From Candidatus Sericytochromatia bacterium (lineage in GTDB: Bacteria; Cyanobacteriota; Sericytochromatia; UBA7694), in contig JADMKE010000002.1 of the NCBI GenBank assembly GCA_018780035.1, positions 1-64,000 of the forward strand: a stretch of 64,000 nt of DNA. Direction: 5' to 3'. Each line of letters begins with the position of its first letter. Within the stretch, counting starts at the first letter, position 1. Positions 24,352 to 34,475 of the stretch are shown piece by piece. The notes beneath the pieces are model-generated. The model searched no databases, was not told the DNA's origin, and was given only the letters and a program-made list of their open reading frames with translations. A program made the translations under genes and the position numbers.

Positions 24352-27300
24352 AACGGATCCGACAGACCCGCTTGCATTTTCAAGAAGGCAGTTCCGACAA
24401 GGTTTACGAAGCTGAGTTGCTGCAGCTCAGCGAATCCGAGTATCTGGTCAATTTTCGCTATGGCAAACGCGGAGGCAGCTTAAAAGAGGGCACCAAAACC
24501 GAAAAAGCGGTGACTTTTGAAGCGGCTGCAAAGGTTTATAAAAGCCTGGTTGTCAGCAAAATGAACAAGGGTTATGAATTGGAAAGTGGCTTTGATCCAC
24601 TTGAACAGACTTTGACGGCCCCTATCGCCAAATCCAGCGCTGCCAGCGATAAACGTCCCAATTCAGAACATATTTTGGAGCGTCTGCGGCTCTTCTCTCT
24701 GCCCTCGCCGCCGATCTCACGGGTCTCTGCCAAGCAAAAAATCGGTTATATCCAGGGGCATTCCCTCAGCCGGACACTCTGGCAGGCCATCCAATACAAT
24801 CTGTCTGAGTGCATTGAATACGTGCCAGGGCTGATGGGGTCTAAAAATATTCCCCTCAATTACAGCCTGGTCTGGGCCCTCGGCAAATTTGGCAATGCCA
24901 GCCATTTGAGCGAGCTTGAACGTCTCAAAAAAGAGCTGCCGCCCTCGATGTTTTATTTGGTTGATGAGGTGCGTGAACAGTGGTTACGGCCAGAGTCAGA
25001 CGTATCTGTTCACGAGGCGCAGACCGAAGCCATTCTGGCAGACTTGAACCATTGCCAGACCCTGCTGGAAAAGCTCAGCGCCTATAGCCGCTATGAGAAA
25101 TTGCGCACACATTCTCTCAATCAGAATGACATGCAAAAGGCCCAAAATGTGTTGCAATGGCGCGGAATTGCCGAAACACTTTTGCCAGATCTTCAGGCTG
25201 CTCCGATTGAGCAAGAATGGTTAGAATTTTTACAAACTCTGCCAGAAACCTTGCGTGAAACGCTTGAAAGTGATTCTGCACGTTTTGCTGATTTGCGCCA
25301 AGCTCTGAATGAGTTGGTCTGGGATTGGTTGCATACCCTCAAAGTCCAGAACTTGCCCTATTATGCAGAAGACAAAGATCTCTACGCCCAAATGATTGAT
25401 CAGGTTCCGCTTGCTGAGATCACAAACTATGATTATTACCAAAACTATTTGCGCCGAGGGCAATTGGATTGGCTCAATGAAGATATTAAACGCAAATTGG
25501 GCAATTATATCAACCGTCAACGCCTGATTCCGGCTGATTATCCTTTGATTGATGCCCATGACCTGATCAACCGCCTGATCAGCTATGTCCATTATGATCG
25601 GATAGAGACCAAACCCCTTACAGAAGTGCAAAGGCAAGCGGCTTGGCAGATTTTAGAGCGCTACCAATGTCACCAATCGGTCAGGTCTGCTATGGACCAA
25701 AAACCCCATAAGATCGATCCAATTTTCATTCAGACACAGGCCTGGCAATTTCCCCAAAAAATGCTCTCTCCACGAGGACTGAGCCAATACCAAGGCAATC
25801 TTAAATCCTCGGTCGAAATGCTTTTTTATGCCTATCGGGATCAGAAGCGCGAAGCCCTGATGAAAAACCGCGAGGCAGAGCGCATAACTTTTGAGGAACA
25901 AGTCTTAAGGCTTTCGCGCCAAACCCAAACCCAGCCCGCATTGCGCAAGGCCTTTTTGGCGCTTATCGCCCATTTGCCTTTGAGCAAAGACACCTTTCCC
26001 TTGATACGTAAATGTTTAAAACTGGCGGAGTTTCGTTCGGATCATGAATGGCTGGCCCTGCTCTATCACCGTTTGGAGTCGAACCCTGCGCTTTCGGGCA
26101 ATTTTGGCTATTATGGCCGCGATGGTCAGCATCCATTGACCCCCGCAACACGCAATTATTTTCGGCGCAGAAGTGTCCGTTTACTCAAAACTGTGGCTCA
26201 ACATCAGCCCCAGGCCTATGTCCCCTTGGCGGTGGCGTTTTTAAAACAGATTCAAGACGGTATTGCCTGTTTTGAAGCCAAAACGGAGACCTTAAGCCGC
26301 TATTATGAAACCGATGAAGGTTATCAGCGACGCACACGCAAACGCGAGTTTCCTGCTTTTTCGAGCCATCTGGCCCTGGGTTATATTCTCTGGCAGGGCA
26401 GCCGCCTCTACCAATTGGACAAAAAAGCGCTGAAATGGCTCAAGTCTGAGAGTTTTAAAAGTGATGTGGAGCGACCCGAGGCCCATGCGGCTCTCTGGGA
26501 TCAGGCTCCAGAGTCAGTGCTGGAATTGCTTTTATCTGCTCAAGCCGAAATGGTCAACGATTTTGCCCTGGCCCGTTTGCGTGCTCAGCCCCAATTTTGT
26601 GAAGAGCTGGGTTTGAGCGCTTATTTGGCTTTGCTCCAACGCCCTTACCTCAATACTGCGCTCTTTGCAGCCGACAAGCTTTTCGGTAAAATCGCTGATC
26701 CAGCTGTTATGAAAGCTTTTTTGGATTCGCCGTTTGACGCTGTGAGGGCTTTGGCGCTGGATCAATTGAGTCCCGCCTATTTATTGGGTCAACCAACACT
26801 TCTGGTGCATTTGCTTTGTTCGCCTTACCCCGAACTGCAAGCCCGTTTGCGCTCATTTGAGACACTTTTTGCGGCTTTGGATTCTACCTTTGCTGACGAT
26901 CTCGTCGCTTATCTCTTGAGCCAAGCCCAAGTTTTTGCTGATTCTGACCTCGATTTAAGCCTTTTACAAGCCAGTCTGACAGGTTTTTTGCGGGATTCGC
27001 TGCGGGCCCGCGTTTCACTTTCGTCTTTGGAACGGCTTTTGGCCTCCCCGTTGCTCTTTTTTCAGACTTTGGCGGTGACACTCTTGGAGGCTTCCGCTTA
27101 TACCTATGCCGATTTGGCCCATTTCCCTGCTCTGATGCAGGCCTCGGTCTACCCTTCAGTGCAAGCAGGGGCCATTCGCCTCTTGGCCAAATTGCCAATC
27201 GGTGTTCAAATGGGACAATTGCCCTCCTTGGTCTCAGCCCTTTGGCACGCTGATCAGGCCTTTCGTCAGGCGGCAGCCCAGATTCTCAAAGGGCTTGCTA

Positions 27301-28205
27301 CCCAAGCTACACACACCGATTATCCCGCCGAGATCTGGCAAGCCCTTTACCCTTTCTTTTTCAAGAGCTGCCCTGAAGACCTGCGCTTTGAACTACTGGA
27401 ATTGCTGGAGGCCTTTACAGCCCTCTTTCCCTTGCTCGATCCGGGCCAGGTCTGGGCCTTGCTCACAGCTCGCGCCAAATTGGCCCAGCAGGTAGGCGGG
27501 CGGGTGATTTCAGCCCAGAATGGGCGAGAATACGGTCTGGCACAGTTGATTCGGTTGAGCAAACACGCGTGTCTTTCGGCCCGTGTTTGGGCGCTTGAAT
27601 CTTTGCAAAATGACCCCCGCAGTTTGGAAAATGTCGAATTGCTGCTTGAAATACTCGACAACCCTTGGGATGATGCCCGCCAGACAGCGTTGAACTATTT
27701 TCACGGCCTCGATGCCAATCTCTGGACACCTGAACGGGTGATTGCCGTTTGCGATCAGGTCTATGGCGATGTCCAGGCCTTTGGTCAGGCTTTGGTCTCC
27801 GCTTGTTTTCAGGTTGGGCAGGGGGGTGTCTATTTGCAGGCCCTGAGTCAGCACCCGAGTCGTTCGGTTCAGCTCTTTGTCTCGGGATTTTTGGAAAGTG
27901 AGTTGGCTTCGCTGCCCGATCAAATCCTGGCCTTGGAACCCTTTTTTCGTGGGGTCTTGCTCCAGGTTAATCAGGGTCGGGTGCTCAAAGACCGGGTCTT
28001 GCGCTTCTTGAGCCAAGCGGCACTTGAACACAAAGACAGACCCGAAGTGGCAGAGATGGTCATTGAACTCTTCTCCCAACAGGCAATGACTACGGTCCAA
28101 CATGATCGGGCCCAAGTGGTTCTGGCCTTGCATCATTTACAGCGCGAATTCCCAGATAAGGCGCAGCCACTGCAGCTGATCGCCCCGAGAAAGGTGGCCA
28201 AGTAA
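24348..28205 (+). CDS. Retron accessory protein: WGR domain plus armadillo/HEAT-like repeats
   Basis: 1285 aa. The first 80 residues form a WGR domain (SSDKVYEAELLQL, VNFRYGKRGGSLKEG, then FEAAAKVYKSLVVSKMNKGYE); the usual W of W-G-R is Y here. WGR domains in PARPs bind DNA ends and nucleic acid. The remaining 1200 residues are Leu/Ala-rich helical repeats of the ARM/HEAT kind (examples near residues 800-1150: AYLALLQRPYLNTALFAADKLF, LARLLAKLPIG-like units) with no enzymatic motif I can see. Such repeats usually give a protein-binding solenoid. It starts inside the RT stop and ends 1 nt into the next gene, so the operon is tightly coupled. ARM-repeat proteins are, as I recall, one of the two type XIII retron partners. 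ATG at 24348 has GGGGG upstream. Confidence 0.85.
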   Translation: MKRIRQTRLHFQEGSSDKVYEAELLQLSESEYLVNFRYGKRGGSLKEGTKTEKAVTFEAAAKVYKSLVVSKMNKGYELESGFDPLEQTLTAPIAKSSAASDKRPNSEHILERLRLFSLPSPPISRVSAKQKIGYIQGHSLSRTLWQAIQYNLSECIEYVPGLMGSKNIPLNYSLVWALGKFGNASHLSELERLKKELPPSMFYLVDEVREQWLRPESDVSVHEAQTEAILADLNHCQTLLEKLSAYSRYEKLRTHSLNQNDMQKAQNVLQWRGIAETLLPDLQAAPIEQEWLEFLQTLPETLRETLESDSARFADLRQALNELVWDWLHTLKVQNLPYYAEDKDLYAQMIDQVPLAEITNYDYYQNYLRRGQLDWLNEDIKRKLGNYINRQRLIPADYPLIDAHDLINRLISYVHYDRIETKPLTEVQRQAAWQILERYQCHQSVRSAMDQKPHKIDPIFIQTQAWQFPQKMLSPRGLSQYQGNLKSSVEMLFYAYRDQKREALMKNREAERITFEEQVLRLSRQTQTQPALRKAFLALIAHLPLSKDTFPLIRKCLKLAEFRSDHEWLALLYHRLESNPALSGNFGYYGRDGQHPLTPATRNYFRRRSVRLLKTVAQHQPQAYVPLAVAFLKQIQDGIACFEAKTETLSRYYETDEGYQRRTRKREFPAFSSHLALGYILWQGSRLYQLDKKALKWLKSESFKSDVERPEAHAALWDQAPESVLELLLSAQAEMVNDFALARLRAQPQFCEELGLSAYLALLQRPYLNTALFAADKLFGKIADPAVMKAFLDSPFDAVRALALDQLSPAYLLGQPTLLVHLLCSPYPELQARLRSFETLFAALDSTFADDLVAYLLSQAQVFADSDLDLSLLQASLTGFLRDSLRARVSLSSLERLLASPLLFFQTLAVTLLEASAYTYADLAHFPALMQASVYPSVQAGAIRLLAKLPIGVQMGQLPSLVSALWHADQAFRQAAAQILKGLATQATHTDYPAEIWQALYPFFFKSCPEDLRFELLELLEAFTALFPLLDPGQVWALLTARAKLAQQVGGRVISAQNGREYGLAQLIRLSKHACLSARVWALESLQNDPRSLENVELLLEILDNPWDDARQTALNYFHGLDANLWTPERVIAVCDQVYGDVQAFGQALVSACFQVGQGGVYLQALSQHPSRSVQLFVSGFLESELASLPDQILALEPFFRGVLLQVNQGRVLKDRVLRFLSQAALEHKDRPEVAEMVIELFSQQAMTTVQHDRAQVVLALHHLQREFPDKAQPLQLIAPRKVAK

Positions 28206-29839
28206 TGGAAGTCCAATACCGCTACGCAGGAGACTCCTCGGTCTCTCATTCTGCGACTTCAAGTCAGCTCTCGTTTACGCCAGACAGTTTGCGGCCCCCC
28301 ACTTTTTTTCAGGGGCAACTCTTAAAAAATCTGCCCTTTCGCGAGGCCATGTCTGCGCTGCACGAAGTGGTTGAGTCGGAGATGCGCTATCAGCCCCGCG
28401 ATAAAAGCGACTATCTGGCTTGGCTGAATGCCCAGAAAGAAGTGTTTTTGGCCCAGTCGTTGCACGAACAGCAAAAAATTCAGCAAAAATTGACAGAGCT
28501 GCGCGATGAACTGCGGCATTTACAAGGCCAGGAAGCGCAGATTTTGGCCCCTTTTTATACCGCCCGTCATCGCTATTTTAACTACCTGTACAAACAGGAT
28601 ATTGACGCTTGGTATGTGCTCGATCCGGTGATCACCGTTCATCCTGATATGATCTTTTTTGAGTGCTTTTCTCAGGATGAGTCGAGTTATGGCAAACTCA
28701 GTTGCAGCTATGAGGGCTTTGCCCAAATGGGTGAAAAGGCCTGCGGGACGACCAATATTGACTATTCCCATGCGCTTTACCAAGAGTTTCAAAAAATCAG
28801 GGATTATAAACCGACCCAGCTCAAAGTGGACCCCTCAGGCTTTGAGGTTCAAACGGGACTCAGCCACAGCTTTAAAGAGGAAAAAATCGACCTGCCCGAG
28901 AGCTGGGTGCGGGGATTTTTGCAGGTCAGCTCAGCCATGACCTTGCCCCTGATTGAATTTGAGCTCAACCCGCTCGATCTCTACAATCTCTTGCTCTGGC
29001 TGCGCCGCCACAGAGAAAAAAGCAGTCCCCGCTCTCTGCGCTTTTGTTTGGAGCCCGGTCAGCCGATTCAGATTCTGTTGGAGCCTTGGAACCAGGTTTT
29101 ACTCTGCCCGCGCAGCATTTATCAGGGGGACAAATCTCAAGAAATCCGGATTTGGGGCCGCCGTCGGCTCTTCATTTTGGAGCGGCTCTTGCCTGTCAGC
29201 CAGTCGTTTCGGGTACAATTATTGGGCTCAGGCATGCCCAGTTTTTGGACTGCCAAGATGCCAGGGATGGAGTTTACCTTGGGGCTTTCGGGCTGGAGCA
29301 GCAACGATTTTTCGCGCATGGGTCAATTTGACCTTTTGGCCCCCCGTTCTGAGGTGGACAGCCACACCGCTGAACGGATCTTTGCCGCATTGCAGCAAAA
29401 TTGGGTCGAGTCTGCGGATTCATTGGCCCGGCGCCTGGATTTAGACAGCGCCACAGTCAAAGCCGGTCTGGGTATTTATGCCCAAGCGGGCAGGGTTTTA
29501 TACGACTTGGGCAGCGATCAATACCGCCTGCGCGAACTCAGCCGCACCCCTTTGCCCTTGGAGCAATTGCGCTTTGCCAATCCCCGCGAGGCCGCTGCCG
29601 AGCGTTTGCTCAAAGCGGGGCTGGTCTCAGCCCAGTCTGAGTCAGACAATGCCTCCGGTCAAGTGCTCAGGGGTGACGTCTCTGATGGCGGGCGGGTGTT
29701 CCAGACCTGGCTGCGTTTGGATGCCGACCAGCGCTTGGTCGAAGGCCAGTGCTCCTGTCATCACTTTATAACCCATCATCTGCGCCAGGGGCCCTGCGAG
29801 CATATGCTGGCTATTCGGCTGGCAAACAGGCCAAATTGA
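28205..29839 (+). CDS. Retron accessory protein: winged helix plus C-terminal SWIM zinc finger
   Basis: 544 aa. The N-terminal half (to about residue 300) has no clear family. Near 390-440, ERIFAALQQNWVESADSLARRLDLD followed by LGSDQYRLREL reads as a winged helix-turn-helix. The C-terminus is a SWIM zinc finger C516-x-C518-x12-C531-x-H533 (CSCHHF ... GPCEHMLAIRL), a nucleic-acid or protein-binding module. The combination matches the WH-SWIM partner I remember for type XIII retrons, and it is the likely effector or its DNA-binding arm. TAATG overlap with the WGR/ARM gene. Its last 29 bp overlap the convergent heme-protein gene. Confidence 0.87.
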   Translation: MEVQYRYAGDSSVSHSATSSQLSFTPDSLRPPTFFQGQLLKNLPFREAMSALHEVVESEMRYQPRDKSDYLAWLNAQKEVFLAQSLHEQQKIQQKLTELRDELRHLQGQEAQILAPFYTARHRYFNYLYKQDIDAWYVLDPVITVHPDMIFFECFSQDESSYGKLSCSYEGFAQMGEKACGTTNIDYSHALYQEFQKIRDYKPTQLKVDPSGFEVQTGLSHSFKEEKIDLPESWVRGFLQVSSAMTLPLIEFELNPLDLYNLLLWLRRHREKSSPRSLRFCLEPGQPIQILLEPWNQVLLCPRSIYQGDKSQEIRIWGRRRLFILERLLPVSQSFRVQLLGSGMPSFWTAKMPGMEFTLGLSGWSSNDFSRMGQFDLLAPRSEVDSHTAERIFAALQQNWVESADSLARRLDLDSATVKAGLGIYAQAGRVLYDLGSDQYRLRELSRTPLPLEQLRFANPREAAAERLLKAGLVSAQSESDNASGQVLRGDVSDGGRVFQTWLRLDADQRLVEGQCSCHHFITHHLRQGPCEHMLAIRLANRPN

Positions 29840-31469
29840 GTTGAGGCACTTGTTTGGGCGTCTCCCAAATGGGAAAGATCACGCGAAAGCCGGGCTCTAA
29901 AATTTGCCCGCGTGGATTGCTGGAAATTTCCGATTTGGCAATCGCCAAGCGTTGGGCAGCCAAAAACTGAAGCAGGTCTTGGATTCCTTCTGGGCTGTTT
30001 AAACGCTGCTGGCAGGCCTCCAAATACTGTTTGGCTTTGGCTTGGTGGCTCTGCTGATTTAAACTGGGGTCGCGGAGATGTCTGAATAATTGCAGGGCCG
30101 CTGGGGTGGTGTGTCTGCTCAGGTTTTGGCGCAATTTGGCCTGCCAATCTGGGCTCCACTGGGTGGGCACATATTGTAAGAGACCGCAGCGCTGTTCGGA
30201 GACCACGGGTCGAACCAGATCCACAGCCAAGACATCGGCAATAAACTCCTCATCGATCAGGCCTTTTTGCTGCAAGCGGTCAATCGCCGCTTGGTCCGAC
30301 CAGGCTTTGACGGGGCTCAACCAGGCATGGTCGGCATCGGGCTGATCTGTTTCGGGAAAACGGCTTTTGAGTTGTTTGAGGGCAGTCAGATAGGTTTGAG
30401 TATTGACCTTGAGGTCTTTTTGTTGCCAGTGCAGATCCAGCAAAGCCGATGCCGGAATTTCAATCTCTGGGCCGGTTTCAGCCAAAGGTTGGGAATCTGA
30501 TTCCAAATTCAGCTCTTCCGGGCAAAAAAGTGGCCGCAATTGGGCCTGGAGCGATCGCGGTATTCCCTGATAAGTGGGGCTGTTCAAGAGCTGGAGCATG
30601 CCAGTTTGCACATGTTGGCTCAAAACTGAGGCATTTTGAAGCTGATTTAAGAAAACGCTTAAAGTGGGATCGGGTTTGTTTTCTGCCAGAGGCAAGGGCC
30701 GTGTTTTGAGCCACCAATCGTTGTGGGGCAAGGTCAATTCTTTCATGATCGGCCCACCTGCCAGGTGGCAGCCCGAGCAACGCAGCCGATTGCCAAACGC
30801 TGCTTGACCACTGGGGCGAGGCAAATGTAAAGCCTGGGTATCTGCCAAAATATCGCGGGAATCGCCGCGATAATGCCAGCCCCCTTTTTGAGCGCTTTTG
30901 CCAATCAATTCATAAAAATTAAACAGCCCTTTGCTGGGATCCCAGGCAATCAGTTCAATCATCAGGCCGTCACTGAGCGGATTTTGATCCAGGCTCAATA
31001 TCTGTTTATCCGCGGTGGTAAAATGACCCAAAAAAAACATGCCAGGATTGAGTTGAAAATCCACCCCTTGTAAAGTGCCCGTCAGGCTTTCAAATAAGCT
31101 AAAACTGCCTGCTGAGGCGTTGTGAAATCCCCGGTTGGCCACCAGGGTGGTCATAAACGTGGCACCCCGTTTTTGCAACTCTTGGCGCAAATCCAAAACA
31201 TCTGATGGGCATTGCGGCAGGTTTCTCAACACTTGGACCAGGGCATCTTGGGGCACCGTGCTGGATTTTTCTTGGCCTTGGATTTGGCAATTGCTTGGGG
31301 GCTGAGCGGGGACTTTAGTGGCAGAGGGTTCGATCAGGCTCTGGGGTGTGATTGATGCCAGAGCCTGGAGCGTTGTCTCTTCTGCCACAAAATTGGCAAG
31401 CACCAAACCGCTCAAAACGAATGCACGGGTCAAGATGAATGCTCTGGGTTTTGGCCTGATTGCTTTCAA
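29811..31469 (-). CDS. Secreted protein with a single c-type heme motif
   Basis: 552 aa. TTG start at 31469 supported by AAGGAG 8 nt upstream. A signal peptide covers residues 1-30 (RAFILTRAFVLSGLVLANF). A heme-c motif CSGCH lies at 231-235 in the context RCSGCHLAGGPIMKELTLPHNDWW, preceded by a beta-rich domain of about 130 residues (NRGFHNASAGSFSLFE, FELIGKSAQKGGWHYRGD). The rest is helical. The protein resembles large periplasmic proteins with one cytochrome-c segment that occur in environmental bacteria; the function is unknown. The gene is monocistronic and convergent with the retron. Confidence 0.7.
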   Translation of the reverse strand: MKAIRPKPRAFILTRAFVLSGLVLANFVAEETTLQALASITPQSLIEPSATKVPAQPPSNCQIQGQEKSSTVPQDALVQVLRNLPQCPSDVLDLRQELQKRGATFMTTLVANRGFHNASAGSFSLFESLTGTLQGVDFQLNPGMFFLGHFTTADKQILSLDQNPLSDGLMIELIAWDPSKGLFNFYELIGKSAQKGGWHYRGDSRDILADTQALHLPRPSGQAAFGNRLRCSGCHLAGGPIMKELTLPHNDWWLKTRPLPLAENKPDPTLSVFLNQLQNASVLSQHVQTGMLQLLNSPTYQGIPRSLQAQLRPLFCPEELNLESDSQPLAETGPEIEIPASALLDLHWQQKDLKVNTQTYLTALKQLKSRFPETDQPDADHAWLSPVKAWSDQAAIDRLQQKGLIDEEFIADVLAVDLVRPVVSEQRCGLLQYVPTQWSPDWQAKLRQNLSRHTTPAALQLFRHLRDPSLNQQSHQAKAKQYLEACQQRLNSPEGIQDLLQFLAAQRLAIAKSEISSNPRGQILEPGFRVIFPIWETPKQVPQLNLACLPAE

Positions 31470-31588
31470 GATACAAGCTCCTTGTCGGCTGTAGGGTGAT
31501 GGGCGGTGCTTTTAGCATAACCCAGCTCATCCCCTGATACCTAATGCAAATCTAAGGCAAACCCAAGGCAAAATCCAGGACTTTTGGG

Positions 31589-32248
31589 CTATTTGACCAA
31601 GAGCGCTTGGGCATTTTTGATCCGCTCTTCGATCGGGGCGGCAGGTGGTACAGCCAGACCCTTTTGAAAGCTGGGCCGGGCTTCCAGGCGAACCAGCCAG
31701 GCCTGCAGGTTTTCCAGCCCCTCTATCGAAATGCCAACCCACTCATAATTGCGGGCCCAGGGAAAAGTGGCGATATCTGCAATACTGAGCTGATCGTGAA
31801 GGTACTCACGGCCAGCGAGGCGTCGGTCTAAGACTTCCAGCAAGCGTCGGCTTTCGTTTTGATACCGCTGTATGGCTGCTGGCAGATGTTCGGGAAAATA
31901 TTTAAAAAAGACCCCTGCTTGGCCCATCATCGGCCCAACCCCGCCCATCTGAAACATCAACCACTGAATCACCTCAGAACGGCCTTTGGCGTCAGCGGGC
32001 AAGAGTTTTCCGGTTTTCTCGGCCAAATAGAGCAAAATTGCCCCCGATTCAAAGATCGCAAAATCTCCTGCCTCGCGATCCACAATTACGGGGATGCGGC
32101 CATTGGGATTGAGATTGAGAAAGGCCTCGGTCTTTTGCTCCCCTTTGCCGAGATCCACCACGTTGAGGGTGTAGGGAATTTCCATTTCTTCCAGGGCTAT
32201 CGAAATTTTTTGGCCGTTGGGGGTGGCGGCAGTATACAGATCAATCAT
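31589..32248 (-). CDS. Glutathione S-transferase family protein (YfcG/YghU-like)
   Basis: 219 aa from the ATG at 32248 (GAGGAAAA upstream). The thioredoxin-like N-domain reads [21 protein letters not shown], a pattern of the Nu-class YfcG/YghU subfamily. [19 protein letters not shown] gives the glutathione-binding E-S of the beta4-alpha3 turn. The C-domain has [18 protein letters not shown]. Nu-class members act as disulfide-bond oxidoreductases or peroxidases with glutathione. The neighbouring genes give no further hint. Confidence 0.93.
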   Translation of the reverse strand: MIDLYTAATPNGQKISIALEEMEIPYTLNVVDLGKGEQKTEAFLNLNPNGRIPVIVDREAGDFAIFESGAILLYLAEKTGKLLPADAKGRSEVIQWLMFQMGGVGPMMGQAGVFFKYFPEHLPAAIQRYQNESRRLLEVLDRRLAGREYLHDQLSIADIATFPWARNYEWVGISIEGLENLQAWLVRLEARPSFQKGLAVPPAAPIEERIKNAQALLVK

Positions 32249-32402
32249 GGTTTTCCTCTTTCGATCATGCTCGGGCATTATTATATTGACACACTTAAAT
32301 ATTTAACTCTATAGATGCATTTGTTTGCAAGCCCATTTGCCAACTTATTTTTCAACTTGTGGTTTGCTATCATGAGTGGGAAGCAAACAGAGGAGACGTG
32401 CC

Positions 32403-33818
32403 ATGTTAAACGGAGAATTGAGCCTGAATTACAATCATTTACTGGCCCACGCAATTGGGACCGAACAGGGGTTGCCCGAAGACGCCCTGGACTCTCTGTC
32501 TGAGGCCTTTGCTCAGGTACACCCAGCCCTCTGGGAAAAAACGGGCAAGGGTTCCGACTTTTTGGGATTTCTCGATCTGCCCCAAACTATTTCTTCACAG
32601 CTCGATCAGATTCAGGCTGTGGCCGACGATTTGGCCGCCCAAAGTGATATTCACGTGGTCTTGGGCATTGGTGGTTCGTATTTGGGCGCCAAAGCCCTGA
32701 TCCAAGCTCTCTGTCATCCCTATCACAACGAATTGAGCCGCTCCAAACGCAAACACCGACCCCGGATTTACTTTGAGGGCAATAGCCTTGATACGGATTC
32801 TTTGAACGCCTTGCGCAGTCTCTTGCCTGAAGGGGCCCCAACTGAGTTATCTGAGCATTGGAGCCTCAACGTGATTTCCAAATCCGGTGGAACAATCGAA
32901 ACTGCTGTGGCTTTTCGCTTTCTGCGTCACTGGCTTGAAGCGAGTTATGGGGCCGAAGCAGCCCAGCGCATTGTTGCCACAACCGACGTGGCCAAAGGCC
33001 AACTCAAAGCTCTGGCCAATAAAGAGGGCTACCGCACCTTTGTGATTCCCGACAATGTGGGGGGCCGTTATTCGGTCTTGACCCCTGTCGGACTTTTGCC
33101 AGCCGCTGTCGCAGGTATCAATATCCACGAAGTCGTGCGGGGTGCCCAAGACATGGCCGAATTATGTAAAAATCCCAATCCCAGCCAAAACCCCGCTTAT
33201 GCCTATGCTGGGCTGCAATACCTCTCTGCTGCTGCTGGTCGCGATGTCTCTGTTATGAATATTTGGGACAAATCCCTTGAAAGCATTGGCTTTTGGTATG
33301 ACCAGCTTTGTGCCGAGAGTTTGGGCAAAGAGGGCCGTGGACGGGTTCCCTTAACGGGCGTTTGCACCCGTGATTTACACGCCCGTGGTCAACAATTGCA
33401 GCAGGGTGAGCGCAATGCCCTGGTCACCAATCTCTTTGTCACCCAGCCCCAAGCAGAGTTGGTTTTGCCCTCAGACGCGACAGACAGTGATGCCCTCAAT
33501 TATTTGGGTGCCATGCCCGTTCAACAAATGTTAAGCAGCGCCTTTGAAGGCACCAATTTTGCCTATTTGCAGGATCAGCGACCCACCCTCGATTTGGTGC
33601 TCGGTCAACGCAGTGCTTACCATGTGGGCGCTCTCTTGTATTTGCTCGAAGTGGCGACGGTGGCCGAGGGCTATCTGATGCAGATCAATCCCCTTGACCA
33701 ACCAGGGGTCGAGGCCTATAAACAGTTTATGTTTGGCCTCTTGGGCCGGAGTGATATGGCCCGCTACAAAGACCTCTTCGAAGCACGTCAGCCTGATAAA
33801 GATGCTGCAATTTTGTAG
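32403..33818 (+). CDS. pgi: Glucose-6-phosphate isomerase
   Basis: 471 aa, of the short bacterial type (450 or so) rather than the 550-aa type. Two SIS subdomains: VVLGIGGSYLGAKALIQAL near residue 78 and VISKSGGTIETAVAF near 158 (phosphate binding). Signatures GGRYSVLTPVGLLP near 222, ESIGFWYDQLCAESLGKEGRG near 298 (catalytic Glu region), CTRDLHARGQQLQQG with the catalytic His, and the late INPLDQPGVEAYK with the catalytic Lys. Converts glucose-6-P and fructose-6-P. GAGGAG ribosome-binding site 7 nt before the ATG. All key residues are present, in contrast to the hexose-phosphate pseudoenzymes at 41382 and 42853. Confidence 0.95.
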   Translation: MLNGELSLNYNHLLAHAIGTEQGLPEDALDSLSEAFAQVHPALWEKTGKGSDFLGFLDLPQTISSQLDQIQAVADDLAAQSDIHVVLGIGGSYLGAKALIQALCHPYHNELSRSKRKHRPRIYFEGNSLDTDSLNALRSLLPEGAPTELSEHWSLNVISKSGGTIETAVAFRFLRHWLEASYGAEAAQRIVATTDVAKGQLKALANKEGYRTFVIPDNVGGRYSVLTPVGLLPAAVAGINIHEVVRGAQDMAELCKNPNPSQNPAYAYAGLQYLSAAAGRDVSVMNIWDKSLESIGFWYDQLCAESLGKEGRGRVPLTGVCTRDLHARGQQLQQGERNALVTNLFVTQPQAELVLPSDATDSDALNYLGAMPVQQMLSSAFEGTNFAYLQDQRPTLDLVLGQRSAYHVGALLYLLEVATVAEGYLMQINPLDQPGVEAYKQFMFGLLGRSDMARYKDLFEARQPDKDAAIL

Positions 33819-33973
33819 TTAAAATGTGACAATAATTTTACATTTCTCGTCAGTAACGTACTTGATCTCTGGCTTTTTCCTGTGTTAAAAACAGACCTAT
33901 AGGGATGAGATCCCCTTTCATCTAAAGGGACTCCAATTCCACCTAGCCAGAGTCAAGATAGGAGTAGCAAGAT

Positions 33974-34435
33974 ATGTCCGGTTTTTCGGCGCAAATTTCT
34001 GCTGATATGGACGTTTTATTGACGCTATCAGATCGGATGTTACAGTCAGAAGAAGGGATCTCAGACCCTTACGAAAAATTGCTGGGCCTGGAAACTGAAA
34101 GGGAAAAAATTTTACAATTTTTACCCCAGCCCTTGGCCTTGAGTTCCCGCTTGCAGGGATATTTTTTGCATATGTTGGTGCTTGAAGAATTGCAAAAAGA
34201 GTTTGCAAGTAAGCGTCAGGCCCTAAACACCCAATACCAACATGATCCCGATGCCCTGCATCACGCTTTGTTAGCGCTTGAAATACGGCGCCAAGCACGT
34301 CTGGCTGAATTCGATTCCCCGTCTTTAACATTGGAAGAACAAAAAGAACTTTTAAATCATTTGCTCTGGCATGCTGTCAACGCCTATTTCGACAATGCGC
34401 TTGAAAAGTCCAAGCTGTCGCTCTTGACTGCTTAG
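33974..34435 (+). CDS. All-helical protein of unknown function
   Basis: 153 aa, Leu/Glu/Gln-rich, predicted to be a helical bundle with coiled-coil stretches (LQKEFASKRQALNTQYQ). There is no signal peptide or membrane segment. The size and helicity recall flagellar export chaperones, but no family motif can be seen, so I do not name it. AGGAG is well placed before the ATG. A small GGGAT/ATCCC hairpin lies 60 nt upstream. The methyltransferase gene follows in the same direction after a short gap and may be co-transcribed. Confidence 0.6.
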   Translation: MSGFSAQISADMDVLLTLSDRMLQSEEGISDPYEKLLGLETEREKILQFLPQPLALSSRLQGYFLHMLVLEELQKEFASKRQALNTQYQHDPDALHHALLALEIRRQARLAEFDSPSLTLEEQKELLNHLLWHAVNAYFDNALEKSKLSLLTA

Positions 34436-34475
34436 CTTAAATCTTAGGCGCTTGGCATCAAGGCTGCAAAGCTTT

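Noticed and set aside
32403..33818. pgi as another member of the dead hexose-phosphate cluster
   Set aside because: Its signatures and catalytic-residue segments are intact and it is 7 kb away.
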